A stretch of 49,060 bases of DNA, taken from contig CASETM010000020.1 of NCBI GenBank assembly GCA_949290865.1, positions 1-49,060 on the forward strand. The letters run 5' to 3'. Position 1 is the first letter of the stretch. Each line of letters starts with the position of its first letter. This DNA is from an uncultured Bacillota bacterium (GTDB lineage Bacteria > Bacillota_I > Bacilli_A > Erysipelotrichales > Coprobacillaceae). A program made the position numbers and the translations under genes. Below the pieces are notes generated by a model. That model saw only the letters and a program-made list of their open reading frames with translations, made no database searches and was not told where the DNA came from. Shown one piece after another: positions 37,168-44,978 of this stretch.

Positions 37168-37893
37168 TTATAGATGTGTATATTTAATTTTTTCGTTTCT
37201 GACAAAGACCAGTTTGTGGTCATTGGAACGATTGTTATCATAATGATAATCATCAACAACGATTTTTTTAATATCTTCAAGATTTTTTATCTTATGTCTG
37301 ATCATTTGATCAAGCATTTGTCCTCTGGCTTTTTTGAGATAGACAGCAGTTCTTTTAATTTTGTCACCTGACAGTTCAATAAAATCAACCTGTATAAGGC
37401 GGGGATGATGAATCATTTTTTCATACTCTTTTGTGCTTAAGGATAAAATGTAATCTTCATCTTTTAAATAATCATCGATGTCATTTTTCCAGTAATCATA
37501 TAAAGATAGTCCATCTGGTTTATGTTTGATTTCAAGACGATGGAACTGAATCAGATCATTATAGCGTAAAATACCATAAAGTGGTGAATTGATTAGCAGG
37601 TGTTTTTCAATATATTCAAGTTCTTCCTGATGATATTGACTGATCATCAGCTGTTTGAAAACAACTCCATCGTAAAGACATAAAGCTGGATAATGTTCAT
37701 CATTGTGCAAATAATCATAAATTAGGTCAGATTGTTTAAAAGATATATTCATCAGTTCGTGAATTTCTCTTGGATCCAGTTTTTGCAGTTTTTTTCTTAA
37801 ATAAGTTGCCTTTTCTTCAAATAGTGGTTTTTGACCGATTATTGGATAAGACTGAATTTTGAGTGTTTTGGCATCTGCAATCATTATTTTCAT
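37168..37893 (-). CDS. yaaA: YaaA-family (DUF328) protein
   Basis: This 241-residue protein matches the YaaA/UPF0246 family. Visible motifs are CLYDGVVFKQL, SPLYGILRYNDLIQFHRLE, LYDYWKNDI and KKARGQMLDQMI. E. coli YaaA lowers intracellular iron during peroxide stress and binds DNA; a similar protective role here is inferred from the family. GGTGATA precedes the ATG. It lies 43 bases upstream of the gpsA-tagD fusion on the same strand and may be co-transcribed with it. It diverges from the NA37-family gene. Confidence 0.87.
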   Translation of the reverse strand: MKIMIADAKTLKIQSYPIIGQKPLFEEKATYLRKKLQKLDPREIHELMNISFKQSDLIYDYLHNDEHYPALCLYDGVVFKQLMISQYHQEELEYIEKHLLINSPLYGILRYNDLIQFHRLEIKHKPDGLSLYDYWKNDIDDYLKDEDYILSLSTKEYEKMIHHPRLIQVDFIELSGDKIKRTAVYLKKARGQMLDQMIRHKIKNLEDIKKIVVDDYHYDNNRSNDHKLVFVRNEKIKYTHL

Positions 37894-37933
37894 TTATATC
37901 ACCAAAACCATTATATCTTAAAATCTGATTTTA

Positions 37934-37942
37934 TGATATACT
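37934..37942 (+). promoter_or_regulatory. Extended -10 promoter of the NA37 gene
   Basis: TG-A-TATACT, with no convincing -35. It lies in the 65-base divergent gap between yaaA and the nucleoid-protein gene. Confidence 0.6.
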
Positions 37943-37958
37943 TTAAAAGGTGATAAAA

Positions 37959-38963
37959 ATGAATACAACAATTATTGATAAAATACTGATCCATATGCTG
38001 GATCATGAACATAATCAGGTCATATATTCAGAAAGTTTTATTGATCTGGAACATACAACAACAGAATATTATGATAAGAAAATCGAAAAATGTCTGACCA
38101 ATACATCAATTAAAGAACTGATTGTAGGCAGTGAACATCATCTTTTAAAACTGGCAAAAGAAATGACTGAAGATGATGAAACATTTATTATCAACTCGAA
38201 ACTGATTTCTCAGGAAATCTTTGATGTTGCCCGTCGAGTTGAAGAAATGCCAAATTCAAATTTGTTATTTATTGAATGTAAGGTCGATGGTGAAAAGATG
38301 ATGCTGATCATCAAGATCAACTATAAGCTGATGCCAATTTCTGTAATTGAAGAAATTGAGGGGAAGCAGAATATCCGTTTTTCAATGCAGCAATGTCTGC
38401 CAGCAAAAACAGCAGCTGTTGAAGAAGCAATCATTCTCAATCTTGATAAAAATACGATCTCACTGATCGAAAAAAGATTTATGATTGATGGTAAACCAGG
38501 TTACTACCTTAATGATCAGTATATTAAAGGAGAACCTAAACTGACTGATAAGCAGAAAATGAGTATTGTCAACAAGGTCGTTAAGAAAGTAGATAGTGAG
38601 TATCATGTTTTTGATGGTGAACCGACAGCAGCTGTCAAAAAAGAGATGATCGAACTGGTCATGGATCATAAACCAATCAGACCGATGGAAGTGGCAAAAA
38701 AAGTTGTTGCCAATGATTACAATGCCAGTGAAGAAGTGGAAGTGATTATGAAAGATTTGGGAATTGAAGAAGATGATGAAATTGTTAATATTCCTATTTC
38801 TTTAGAAAGAATGTCGAGATGCAAACTGATCTTGGATGATGACCGTACGATTGAATTAAATGTTGAAGATTATCTGAATCAGGAAAATATTGTTACAGAA
38901 ACAGATGAAGCGGGATTAACGACGATTACTTTAAACAATATTAAAGAAATAAAAATTAAATAA
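37959..38963 (+). CDS. Nucleoid-associated protein (NA37/NdpA family)
   Basis: This 334-residue protein has the features of the NA37 family (PF04245): an N-terminal segment ILIHMLDHEHNQVIYSES, the conserved middle LLFIECKVDGEKMMLIIKI, and a C-terminal domain rich in Glu, Lys and Ile. E. coli YejK/NdpA is nucleoid-associated; the molecular role is poorly known, and in some bacteria members are linked to phage or plasmid defence or stability. ATG 37959 follows AAAAGGTGA. It is monocistronic, between a divergent yaaA and the ptsH promoter region. Confidence 0.75.
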   Translation: MNTTIIDKILIHMLDHEHNQVIYSESFIDLEHTTTEYYDKKIEKCLTNTSIKELIVGSEHHLLKLAKEMTEDDETFIINSKLISQEIFDVARRVEEMPNSNLLFIECKVDGEKMMLIIKINYKLMPISVIEEIEGKQNIRFSMQQCLPAKTAAVEEAIILNLDKNTISLIEKRFMIDGKPGYYLNDQYIKGEPKLTDKQKMSIVNKVVKKVDSEYHVFDGEPTAAVKKEMIELVMDHKPIRPMEVAKKVVANDYNASEEVEVIMKDLGIEEDDEIVNIPISLERMSRCKLILDDDRTIELNVEDYLNQENIVTETDEAGLTTITLNNIKEIKIK

Positions 38964-38971
38964 ACAAAAAA

Positions 38972-38990
38972 ATCCTCAATTTATGAGGAT
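38972..38990 (+). terminator. Hairpin after the NA37 gene
   Basis: ATCCTCA (38972-38978) and TGAGGAT (38984-38990) around ATTTA. The following tract GATTTGT is only weakly T-rich, so termination is uncertain; A-rich DNA on the other side favours the + strand less than usual. Confidence 0.5.
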
Positions 38991-39004
38991 GATTTGTATC
39001 GTAA

Positions 39005-39018
39005 TGTAAACGCTTTAA
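39005..39018 (+). promoter_or_regulatory. Catabolite-responsive element (CRE) upstream of ptsH
   Basis: TGTAAACGCTTTAA matches the CcpA consensus TGWAANCGNTNWCA at all but one specified position. It lies just upstream of the -35 of ptsH, a position typical of activation. Confidence 0.7.
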
Positions 39019-39035
39019 TTTTTTTAGAAAATAGG

Positions 39036-39064
39036 TGGAAATCACATAAATTAAATGCTATAAT
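39036..39064 (+). promoter_or_regulatory. Promoter of ptsH
   Basis: TGGAAA (39036-39041), 17 bases, then a perfect TATAAT (39059-39064) with TG at 39056-39057. Confidence 0.8.
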
Positions 39065-39097
39065 GAGTGCATAGAAATTTTAAGGAGGAGTCATATA

Positions 39098-39367
39098 ATG
39101 GCAAAAGAATTATCTTTCACAGTATCTGATCCAGTTGGATTACATGCAAGACCAGCTACTATTTTAGTAAATCAAGCTAGCAAATTTACTAGCAATATTA
39201 AATTAATCTATAATGATAAAGAAGTTAACTTGAAATCTATCATGGGAGTTATGTCTTTAGGTGTACCAACAAAAGCTACAGTGACTATCGTGGCTGAAGG
39301 TGATGACGAAGAAGATGTAATTGCTTCTATTGCTAAAGTTATCAAAGAACAAAAAGTTGCTGAATAA
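39098..39367 (+). CDS. ptsH: Phosphocarrier protein HPr
   Basis: HPr carries phosphate from enzyme I to sugar-specific PTS enzymes and, phosphorylated on serine, is the co-repressor of CcpA. The 89-residue protein has the active histidine H16 (GLHARPAT, His15 without Met) and the regulatory serine S47 (LKSIMGVMSLG, Ser46). AAGGAGGAG marks the ATG. ptsI, usually the next gene, is absent here; a terminator follows at once. The upstream CRE suggests feedback by CcpA on its own effector protein. Confidence 0.97.
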   Translation: MAKELSFTVSDPVGLHARPATILVNQASKFTSNIKLIYNDKEVNLKSIMGVMSLGVPTKATVTIVAEGDDEEDVIASIAKVIKEQKVAE

Positions 39368-39377
39368 TAAAGCAGTT

Positions 39378-39405
39378 AAAAGAAATCCTGGTGATTTCTT
39401 TTTTT
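39378..39405 (+). terminator. Terminator of ptsH
   Basis: AAAAGAAATC (39378-39387) and GATTTCTTTT (39393-39402) around CTGGT, followed by Ts. Confidence 0.87.
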
Positions 39406-39412
39406 CTTACTG

Positions 39413-39438
39413 AAAACCCAGAGCGTGCTCTGGGTTTT
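39413..39438 (-). terminator. Terminator of the ArAE-type gene
   Basis: AAAACCCAGAGC (39413-39424) and GCTCTGGGTTTT (39427-39438) form a near-perfect 26-base palindrome whose edge overlaps the stop codon of the minus-strand gene. Confidence 0.85.
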
Positions 39439-40384
39439 ATACGTTATACTGCATCAGAACAATCTGTTTTTCAACAAATTCTTCCAAATCTAAGACGACA
39501 CCGTATAAGATAGCTTTGTCTTCGATGTTATCCATATTATTAAAGAAACACTGTTTGATCAGCTGAATCTGATTTTTATGATGATGCGGTTTTTTCTGGC
39601 TTGCCAGATCATCGATGATTTCATTGATCAGATAAGTCAGGTTGATGATATCGATTTCACACAGGTTTTTAATCTGTTTGAACTTAAACGAAATATTTTC
39701 CAGCAGATAAACCTGTTCTAAACGAATGTCACAGTAGTGGACGTATTTTCGACTTTCTTCCTGATTGATATTCTCGTTATTTTCAATGGCTGTCTGAATA
39801 GCTGATTCGATATAATCTTCAAGTTTTTGAATGCATACATCTAATGTGGTATTATCCTGGTTTAACAGATATGTATTGATATGCTGAAATAAAGAGATAA
39901 ATGATGATTCTATATAGTTAATATCCTCATTGATTAGTTCACGATACGTTCTTTTGGGAATGATCATATTCATGATAATAGCAAAAGTACTGCCGATAAA
40001 GATCAGATAGAATTCATTGACAATAAAAGCCGATGTTACTTCAGGGGAAAACAGGATATGGGTTCCCATGACAGCATTGACAGAAATCGTACCATGCCAT
40101 TGAAAATAATAGGAAATCCAGACAACAAAGAAAATATAGATACTAAAAGTGATCCAGTGAATCTGCGTCGCTTGAAAGACAAGAATGGCGACTGCAATAG
40201 AAACACAGAAAGAAAATAGTCGCTGAATTGCCAGGGTCAATGTTTTTTTGCGACTGTCAGTTATTGTCAGTAAGGCTGTGATACCAGCACTTGCTGAAAA
40301 ATCCAGCTGACATAATTCAGCAATCATAATGCTGAAACAGCAGGCTACTGCTATTTTTAATGCTTTTATCATATCTTTTTTCAT
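39437..40384 (-). CDS. Aromatic acid exporter (ArAE/DUF939, YqjA-like) membrane protein
   Basis: This 315-residue protein has an N-terminal half with about five to six hydrophobic segments (to about residue 145, including SASAGITALLTITDSRKKTL and WISYYFQWHGTISVNAVMG) and a soluble helical C-terminal half. This is the plan of the Firmicutes ArAE_1 plus C-terminal DUF939 proteins, related to FUSC-type exporters. Transport of aromatic or other small acids is assumed from the family, not shown. The ATG at 40384 follows GGTGATC; the GTG at 40396 is part of that site. It is convergent with ptsH and divergent from ybaK. Confidence 0.8.
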   Translation of the reverse strand: MKKDMIKALKIAVACCFSIMIAELCQLDFSASAGITALLTITDSRKKTLTLAIQRLFSFCVSIAVAILVFQATQIHWITFSIYIFFVVWISYYFQWHGTISVNAVMGTHILFSPEVTSAFIVNEFYLIFIGSTFAIIMNMIIPKRTYRELINEDINYIESSFISLFQHINTYLLNQDNTTLDVCIQKLEDYIESAIQTAIENNENINQEESRKYVHYCDIRLEQVYLLENISFKFKQIKNLCEIDIINLTYLINEIIDDLASQKKPHHHKNQIQLIKQCFFNNMDNIEDKAILYGVVLDLEEFVEKQIVLMQYNV

Positions 40385-40455
40385 TTTGATCACCACAGTT
40401 TCATTATACTTGATTTATATATGGAAAATAAACAAAAAAATAATGAAGATAACTG

Positions 40456-40464
40456 TGTTATAAT
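40456..40464 (+). promoter_or_regulatory. Extended -10 promoter of ybaK
   Basis: TG-T-TATAAT, a perfect -10 with extension and no recognisable -35. Confidence 0.65.
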
Positions 40465-40482
40465 CTGGTAGGGGGTATGGAT

Positions 40483-40965
40483 ATGGCAAAACAGGTAAAA
40501 ACAAATGCGCTGCGTTTGCTTGATAAAGCAAAAATCAAATATGAATTAAAAGAATACGAATATGATGAAGAACATTTAAGTGGACATCATATTATCGATC
40601 AGGTCGATCTTGATGCTGACCAGATCTTTAAAACGCTGGTCCTGCAGGATAATCATCATGATTATCTTGTTTGCTGCATCCCAGTTTTAGAAGAAATCGA
40701 TCTTAAGAAACTGGCTAAGCTGGCAGGTAAGAAAAATGTGGAAATGATTCATCAGAAAGATCTGTTAAAAGTGACTGGATATATCAGGGGTGGATGTTCA
40801 CCAGTAGGAATGAAAAAGAAGTTTCCGACATATATTGATGAAAGTATTTGCACTCAGGAAAAAGTAGCTTTTTCAGCAGGAAAAAGAGGTCTGCAGATGG
40901 TCGTTTGTGCTGATGAAATCATCGATTTTCTGCAGGCAACAACGGGAAATGTTGTCAGAAAATAG
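40483..40965 (+). CDS. ybaK: YbaK/EbsC-type Cys-tRNA(Pro) deacylase
   Basis: This 160-residue enzyme of the prolyl-tRNA editing (INS) superfamily hydrolyses Cys-tRNA(Pro) made by mistake. Motifs are the Lys in IFKTLVLQ, CIPVLEEIDLKKLAKLAG and the GYIRGGCSPVGMKKKFPTYI block. The start is ATG 40483, seven bases after AGGGGG; the ATG at 40477 is only one base from that site. No prolyl-tRNA synthetase lies nearby. It is followed by the CRE and promoter of the phosphoglucomutase gene. Confidence 0.93.
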   Translation: MAKQVKTNALRLLDKAKIKYELKEYEYDEEHLSGHHIIDQVDLDADQIFKTLVLQDNHHDYLVCCIPVLEEIDLKKLAKLAGKKNVEMIHQKDLLKVTGYIRGGCSPVGMKKKFPTYIDESICTQEKVAFSAGKRGLQMVVCADEIIDFLQATTGNVVRK

Positions 40966-40980
40966 AAATTTGAAAAAAAA

Positions 40981-40994
40981 TTAAAACGGTTACA
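40981..40994 (+). promoter_or_regulatory. CRE upstream of phosphoglucomutase
   Basis: TTAAAACGGTTACA matches TGWAANCGNTNWCA with one mismatch. As at ptsH, it lies upstream of the -35 region. Confidence 0.65.
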
Positions 40995-41002
40995 TTTTTT
41001 TA

Positions 41003-41031
41003 TGGTTTTTAATTTCTAGCTTTGATATACT
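41003..41031 (+). promoter_or_regulatory. Promoter of phosphoglucomutase
   Basis: TGGTTT (41003-41008), 17 bases, then TATACT (41026-41031) with TG at 41023-41024. Confidence 0.65.
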
Positions 41032-41052
41032 AATAGATAAGAGGTGACATAA

Positions 41053-42738
41053 ATGAATTACGAAGAAAAATATCAAAAATGGGTCAGCAAAGAAGATCTG
41101 GACCCATCATTAAAAGCAGAATTGTTAAGTATGGATGAAACTGCAAAAGAAGATGCATTCTATACAGATGTTGAATTTGGGACTGCTGGGATGAGAGGTA
41201 TCTTAGGGGCAGGTACAAACAGACTGAATATCTATGTTATTCAAAAGGCTAATGTGGGATTTGCGAAATATATCGCATCATTACCTGATGGTAAGGAAAA
41301 AGGGGTTGCAATCGGTTACGATAATAGACATATGTCATATAAATTTGCGATTGAATCAGCAAAAGTATTGGCAACCTACGGAGTGAAATCATTCATTTTT
41401 GAATCATTAAGACCTACACCAGAACTGTCATTTGCAGTACGTTATTTAAAATGTGCTGGTGGGATCATGATTACTGCCAGTCATAATCCTAAAGAACATA
41501 ATGGATATAAGGTGTACGATGATACTGGATGTCAGTTACTTCCAGAAGCAGCTGATCAGGTTGTAAAATATGTTAATGAAGTTGATGATGAATTAAATAT
41601 CAAAGTTTTATCTGATGAAGAAGCTTATCCATATATTACATGGATTGGTGAAGAAGTTGATGAAGCTTACTATAAGGAAGTTATGGCTATTGAAGTTAAT
41701 CCAGGTATGGATAAAAATGATTTCAAGATCGTGTTCTCACCACAGCATGGAACATCAAATATTGCCGTTAGAACATGCTTGACAAGACTGGGATATGATC
41801 TGGTACCAGTATTGGCACAATGTGCACCAGATCCAGATTTCTCTAATACAAAATCACCAAACCCTGAAGTGCCTTCTTCTTATGAACTGGCTATCAAAAA
41901 AGCCAAAGAAGTGGACGCTGATGTAGTTGTTATCACTGACCCTGATGGAGACCGTCTAGGTGTTGTTGCGAAACATAATGGTGAATATGTTCTGATGTCA
42001 GGTAACCAGTCTGCTGCTGTTTATCTAGAATATATCTTAAGTCAGATGAAAGAAAAAGGAACATTACCTTCTAATGCGGTTATGTATAATACAATCGTAA
42101 CTTCTGATTTAGGTGAACTAGTAGCAAGAAGCTATGGTGTTGATGTTGAAAAGACATTAACTGGATTTAAGTTTATCGGGGATAAGATCCGTAAATATGA
42201 AGCAACTAAAGAAAAAGTCTTTGTATTTGGATATGAAGAATCTTATGGTTGCGTTATCAAAGATTTCGTTAGAGATAAAGATGCTGTTCAGGCTGTTTTA
42301 ACAGCTGCTGAAGCGGGTAACTTCTATAAGAAACAAGGTAAAGATTTAATCGATGTTTTAAATGAATTATATGCAAAACATGGTACATTCAAGGAAACTC
42401 AGATTGCTTTATCTAAAGCCGGAGCTGCTGGAGCTGCCAGAATCAAAGAAATCATGGATAACTTAAGAAAAGATGCCCCTGCACAAATCGGTGGAGTGAA
42501 AGTTGTTTTGGCTGAAGACTATGGAAACAGCACACGTTCTGATGGAACAACAATTGATCTGCCAAAATCTAATGTATTGAAATACTACTTAGAAGATGGA
42601 TCATGGATTGCTGCAAGACCTTCAGGAACTGAACCAAAATGTAAGTTCTACTTCTCAATCAAAGGTAAAGATGCTGATGATGCAGCAGCAAAAACAGAAG
42701 TTTTCCAGAAAGATATGATGAATATTATCGGAGAATAA
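41053..42738 (+). CDS. pgcA: Phosphoglucomutase / phospho-sugar mutase (alpha-D-phosphohexomutase family)
   Basis: This 561-residue enzyme interconverts glucose 6-phosphate and glucose 1-phosphate, feeding UDP-glucose, glycogen and wall polymers; phosphomannomutase activity is possible. The four family motifs are present: catalytic S143 in TASHNP, metal-binding DPDGDR at 296-301, the sugar-specificity loop FGYEESYG, and the phosphate-binding RPSGTEP from R522. Length fits the PgcA-type group. AGAGGTGA precedes the ATG. A CRE and an extended -10 promoter precede it. The mobile element begins just after its terminator, leaving the gene intact. Confidence 0.95.
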   Translation: MNYEEKYQKWVSKEDLDPSLKAELLSMDETAKEDAFYTDVEFGTAGMRGILGAGTNRLNIYVIQKANVGFAKYIASLPDGKEKGVAIGYDNRHMSYKFAIESAKVLATYGVKSFIFESLRPTPELSFAVRYLKCAGGIMITASHNPKEHNGYKVYDDTGCQLLPEAADQVVKYVNEVDDELNIKVLSDEEAYPYITWIGEEVDEAYYKEVMAIEVNPGMDKNDFKIVFSPQHGTSNIAVRTCLTRLGYDLVPVLAQCAPDPDFSNTKSPNPEVPSSYELAIKKAKEVDADVVVITDPDGDRLGVVAKHNGEYVLMSGNQSAAVYLEYILSQMKEKGTLPSNAVMYNTIVTSDLGELVARSYGVDVEKTLTGFKFIGDKIRKYEATKEKVFVFGYEESYGCVIKDFVRDKDAVQAVLTAAEAGNFYKKQGKDLIDVLNELYAKHGTFKETQIALSKAGAAGAARIKEIMDNLRKDAPAQIGGVKVVLAEDYGNSTRSDGTTIDLPKSNVLKYYLEDGSWIAARPSGTEPKCKFYFSIKGKDADDAAAKTEVFQKDMMNIIGE

Positions 42739-42749
42739 TACAAAAAGAC

Positions 42750-42779
42750 AAAAAACGTTGATAAAATCAACGTTTTTTT
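42750..42779 (+). terminator. Terminator of phosphoglucomutase
   Basis: AAAAAACGTTGAT (42750-42762) and ATCAACGTTTTTT (42766-42778) form a 13-pair stem around AAA. It marks the last clearly chromosomal feature before the mobile element. Confidence 0.9.
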
Positions 42780-42799
42780 GATGGAATATTATAATTTCG

Positions 42800-42844
42800 G
42801 TTTATTTTGTGTTTATTTTGGCTTATTTTACAAAATAATAAACC
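42800..42844. repeat. Direct and inverted repeats beside the integrase (possible arm-type sites)
   Basis: TTTATTTTG occurs at 42801-42809 and 42812-42820, and a degenerate TTATTTTA at 42823-42830, with an 11-base period. An inverted related copy, CAAAATAATAAACC, lies at 42831-42844. Short direct repeats near the integrase end are where Tn916-type integrase arm domains bind. AT-richness makes chance repeats possible. Confidence 0.4.
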
Positions 42845-42848
42845 AAAA

Positions 42849-44008
42849 TTACTCATTTTTTAGCTTTTCAAGATCAAAATCGATAAGTTGTGCAACTTTT
42901 TGATTCATTGAATTTAAAACGTCTGCATAGATGTCAGCGGTAGTAGATATATCATTGTGTCCTAAGTGAGCAGATACAACTTTGATATCGACATTATTCA
43001 TTAAAAGTAATGTTGCATTAACATGTCTTAAAAAGTGAACTGTTACATATTCATAATCAGTTCCTTTTTTTATTTTATTTAGACGAGTTCCAACACTATT
43101 ACGATGGATAAAATCACCAAATGGATTAGTAAAAACTAAATTTTTATCTTGATAAACATTTTTAAGATATATTTTTCTTTCATTTTGTTCTTCTTTGACC
43201 ATTTTTAATAACCTATAAATCGTATCAGACATTCCTAAAGTTCGATAACTATTTTCTGTTTTAGGAGGTCCTACTATAGCACCTCCTCTAGGAAAATTGA
43301 CCGTTTTATTGATATTAATAGTACGTTTATTAAAATTAATATCATTCCAGGTCAAAGCTGAAGTTTCGCCAATACGCATTCCTGTATAGATTTGAAATCG
43401 GATAATGGCATTGCAAACATCAAATTCTTCAGTTTTGTGTAAAATATCTTGGATTTGTTCAGGTTCAAGTGGTGGTAATTTCTTACTTCGATTTTTCTTT
43501 GGTTTAATAGCATTTTTGCATGGATTATCTTTAATCCATCCTTTGAATCCTTATAGTATTTTTTAGGTTTCAATGGTTTGCCAGTTTTTGGATCTGTCAT
43601 AATTGATATTTCATTTAAAAACATTGTTACTCTATTAGTGGTAATATCACCAATTTTAAGATGACCTAGTTTTGGTAAAATCTTTGAGTTAACAATGTTT
43701 TCCATTCCAATAAAAGTAGCATCTCTTAAATTGTTTGGAGCGTAGTAAGTTTTATACCATTCCCAGACTTCAGATAGTTTTTTTTCTGAGCCAAGATTTT
43801 GTTGTTTTTCAAATTGGTATTGCATTTCAGATTCAATTTCTTTGGCTATTTTTCTAGCTTTACGAATCCCCATATCTTTGGGTGGAGAAAAAGTTTTGTA
43901 TTTTCTTTTTTGAACATAGTTTCCTTTTTTATCAATTTGATATCCATCATAAACAGTAATATCGAAGGAAAGTGATCCGTCTTTCTTTTTTCTTTCATAT
44001 ATGCTCAT
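42849..44008 (-). pseudogene. Tyrosine integrase, disrupted by frameshift with internal deletion
   Basis: Two overlapping frames encode one broken phage-type integrase. The N-terminal part (44008 downwards, MSIYERKKKDGSLSFDITVY) has the arm-binding domain and the start of the core-binding domain (LSEVWEWYKTYYAPN). It stays in frame to about KPLKPKKYYKDSKDG near 43540, then becomes nonsense. In another frame the protein resumes with GWIKDNPC, runs through LPPLEPEQIQDIL and the catalytic residues TGMRIGE, KTENSYRT, HFLRH, LGH and the Tyr in ADIYADV, and ends at 42849. About a dozen residues expected between the two parts are missing, so this is a deletion plus frameshift. GGAGG overlapping the end of the upstream regulator is its ribosome-binding site. 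Confidence 0.85.
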
Positions 44009-44009
44009 A

Positions 44010-44357
44010 TTAATCCTCCAATTGTTTGATAAATATTTTTAAATCAGACAAATTAACATTATTCATTTTTAGATTTTTTAATGTTGTTATAGAATTGCTA
44101 TCTAAAAGAAGAACTTTTGTAACAAAGTCATCATGATTTTGATAATTATCTTCTTTATAAATATAATCAAGACTAACACCATATAATTGAGGTAGTAAAC
44201 ACAATACTTTGTTAGTAGGATTAAGTACATCTTTTTCATAGGCACATAAAGTCTTTCTGTTTAGAAAACCTAAAATTCTTTGAACATCAGCTTGACTATA
44301 TCCAGCATTTAATCTAGCTATTTGTAAACGTGTTTTATATTCTTTTTTTGGTTTCAT
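44010..44357 (-). CDS. XRE-family helix-turn-helix regulator (next to integrase)
   Basis: This 115-residue protein has an N-terminal Cro/CI-type HTH (LQIARLNAGYSQADVQRILG, then LCAYEKDVLNPTNKVL, about residues 8-60) and a helical C-terminal half of unknown role. It probably binds an operator within the element to control excision or transfer genes. AAGGAG precedes the ATG, which overlaps the stop of the other regulator (ATGA). The integrase starts two bases after its stop, so regulator, regulator and integrase form one transcript. Confidence 0.8.
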   Translation of the reverse strand: MKPKKEYKTRLQIARLNAGYSQADVQRILGFLNRKTLCAYEKDVLNPTNKVLCLLPQLYGVSLDYIYKEDNYQNHDDFVTKVLLLDSNSITTLKNLKMNNVNLSDLKIFIKQLED

Positions 44358-44716
44358 AATGTATACTCCTTATAATGAATTTTGATAAAGTTATTTATTC
44401 TTTTTATATGGTTTAAATTGTTTACAGAAGATATGAGTTTCAGTAATTCATCATCAATGCCCAATGCTTTATTAATATATTCAATATGGTTGCGATAATC
44501 ATCAATATGCATCAGAAAATCTAGAGATACTTTATAAGCTTGATGCATTTTAACTAGATTAGGAGCACTGGGAATAGTTTGAGATGATTCGTATTTTCTG
44601 ATAGATCGTCTTTGAACTCCTAACAAATTTGACATAGTTTTTATATCAATATTTGCTTCAATACGACACTGTTTAAAACGATTTGGCAGGGATTTATCCT
44701 GATATTCATATGACAT
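44354..44716 (-). CDS. XRE-family helix-turn-helix regulator (divergent to parB operon)
   Basis: This 120-residue regulator has a Cro/CI-type HTH near residues 10-65 (FKQCRIEANIDIKTMSNLLG, then SIRKYESSQTIPSAPNLVKM) followed by a helical tail. ATG 44716 is chosen because AAGGAGG lies about ten bases before it; the GTG at 44728 overlaps that site. It is first in the minus-strand operon and faces the ParB-like gene across a 262-base gap with a plus-strand promoter and a terminator. Its likely job is to repress one or both divergent promoters. Confidence 0.8.
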   Translation of the reverse strand: MSYEYQDKSLPNRFKQCRIEANIDIKTMSNLLGVQRRSIRKYESSQTIPSAPNLVKMHQAYKVSLDFLMHIDDYRNHIEYINKALGIDDELLKLISSVNNLNHIKRINNFIKIHYKEYTL

Positions 44717-44750
44717 ATTAAATTTCACCTCCTTGAAGAAGCCTTATAAA

Positions 44751-44779
44751 TTGACTTTGTTGCAATAACAGTCTAAAAT
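44751..44779 (+). promoter_or_regulatory. Rightward promoter of the element's ParB-ParA-SSB operon
   Basis: TTGACT (44751-44756), 17 bases, then TAAAAT (44774-44779). The transcript would carry a leader of about 190 bases, with a terminator before the first gene. ACAGTCT overlaps the -10 (44768-44774), and its inverse AGACTGT lies at 44856-44862; both might be operator half-sites. Confidence 0.65.
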
Positions 44780-44925
44780 ATAAAATTTTTAAAATCAAAG
44801 GTACGAATTTTTAGCATATTTTATTTTCTTTTATATAGTTCATGTTAGTTTAATGAGACTGTAATTTTGTTCAGTATTGGTAATAAATGTTTAATAACTT
44901 TTTTAAAATTAAATAAAAAATTTTG

Positions 44926-44961
44926 CGGATATCTTATGAATTTAAGGTATCCGTTTTTTTA
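44926..44961 (+). terminator. Intrinsic terminator in the leader of the element's operon
   Basis: CGGATATCTTA (44926-44936) pairs with TAAGGTATCCG (44943-44953; one G-U pair), followed by seven Ts. It lies 17 bases before the start of the first ParB-like gene, downstream of the only convincing rightward promoter, so it looks like an attenuator. Confidence 0.85.
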
Positions 44962-44978
44962 TTAGGCAGGTGAACTAT

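Noticed and set aside
43352-44008. Two separate intact integrase genes or a programmed frameshift
   Set aside because: The second half of the N-terminal frame is nonsense compared with the conserved protein in the other frame, residues are missing at the junction, and no slippery sequence is seen.
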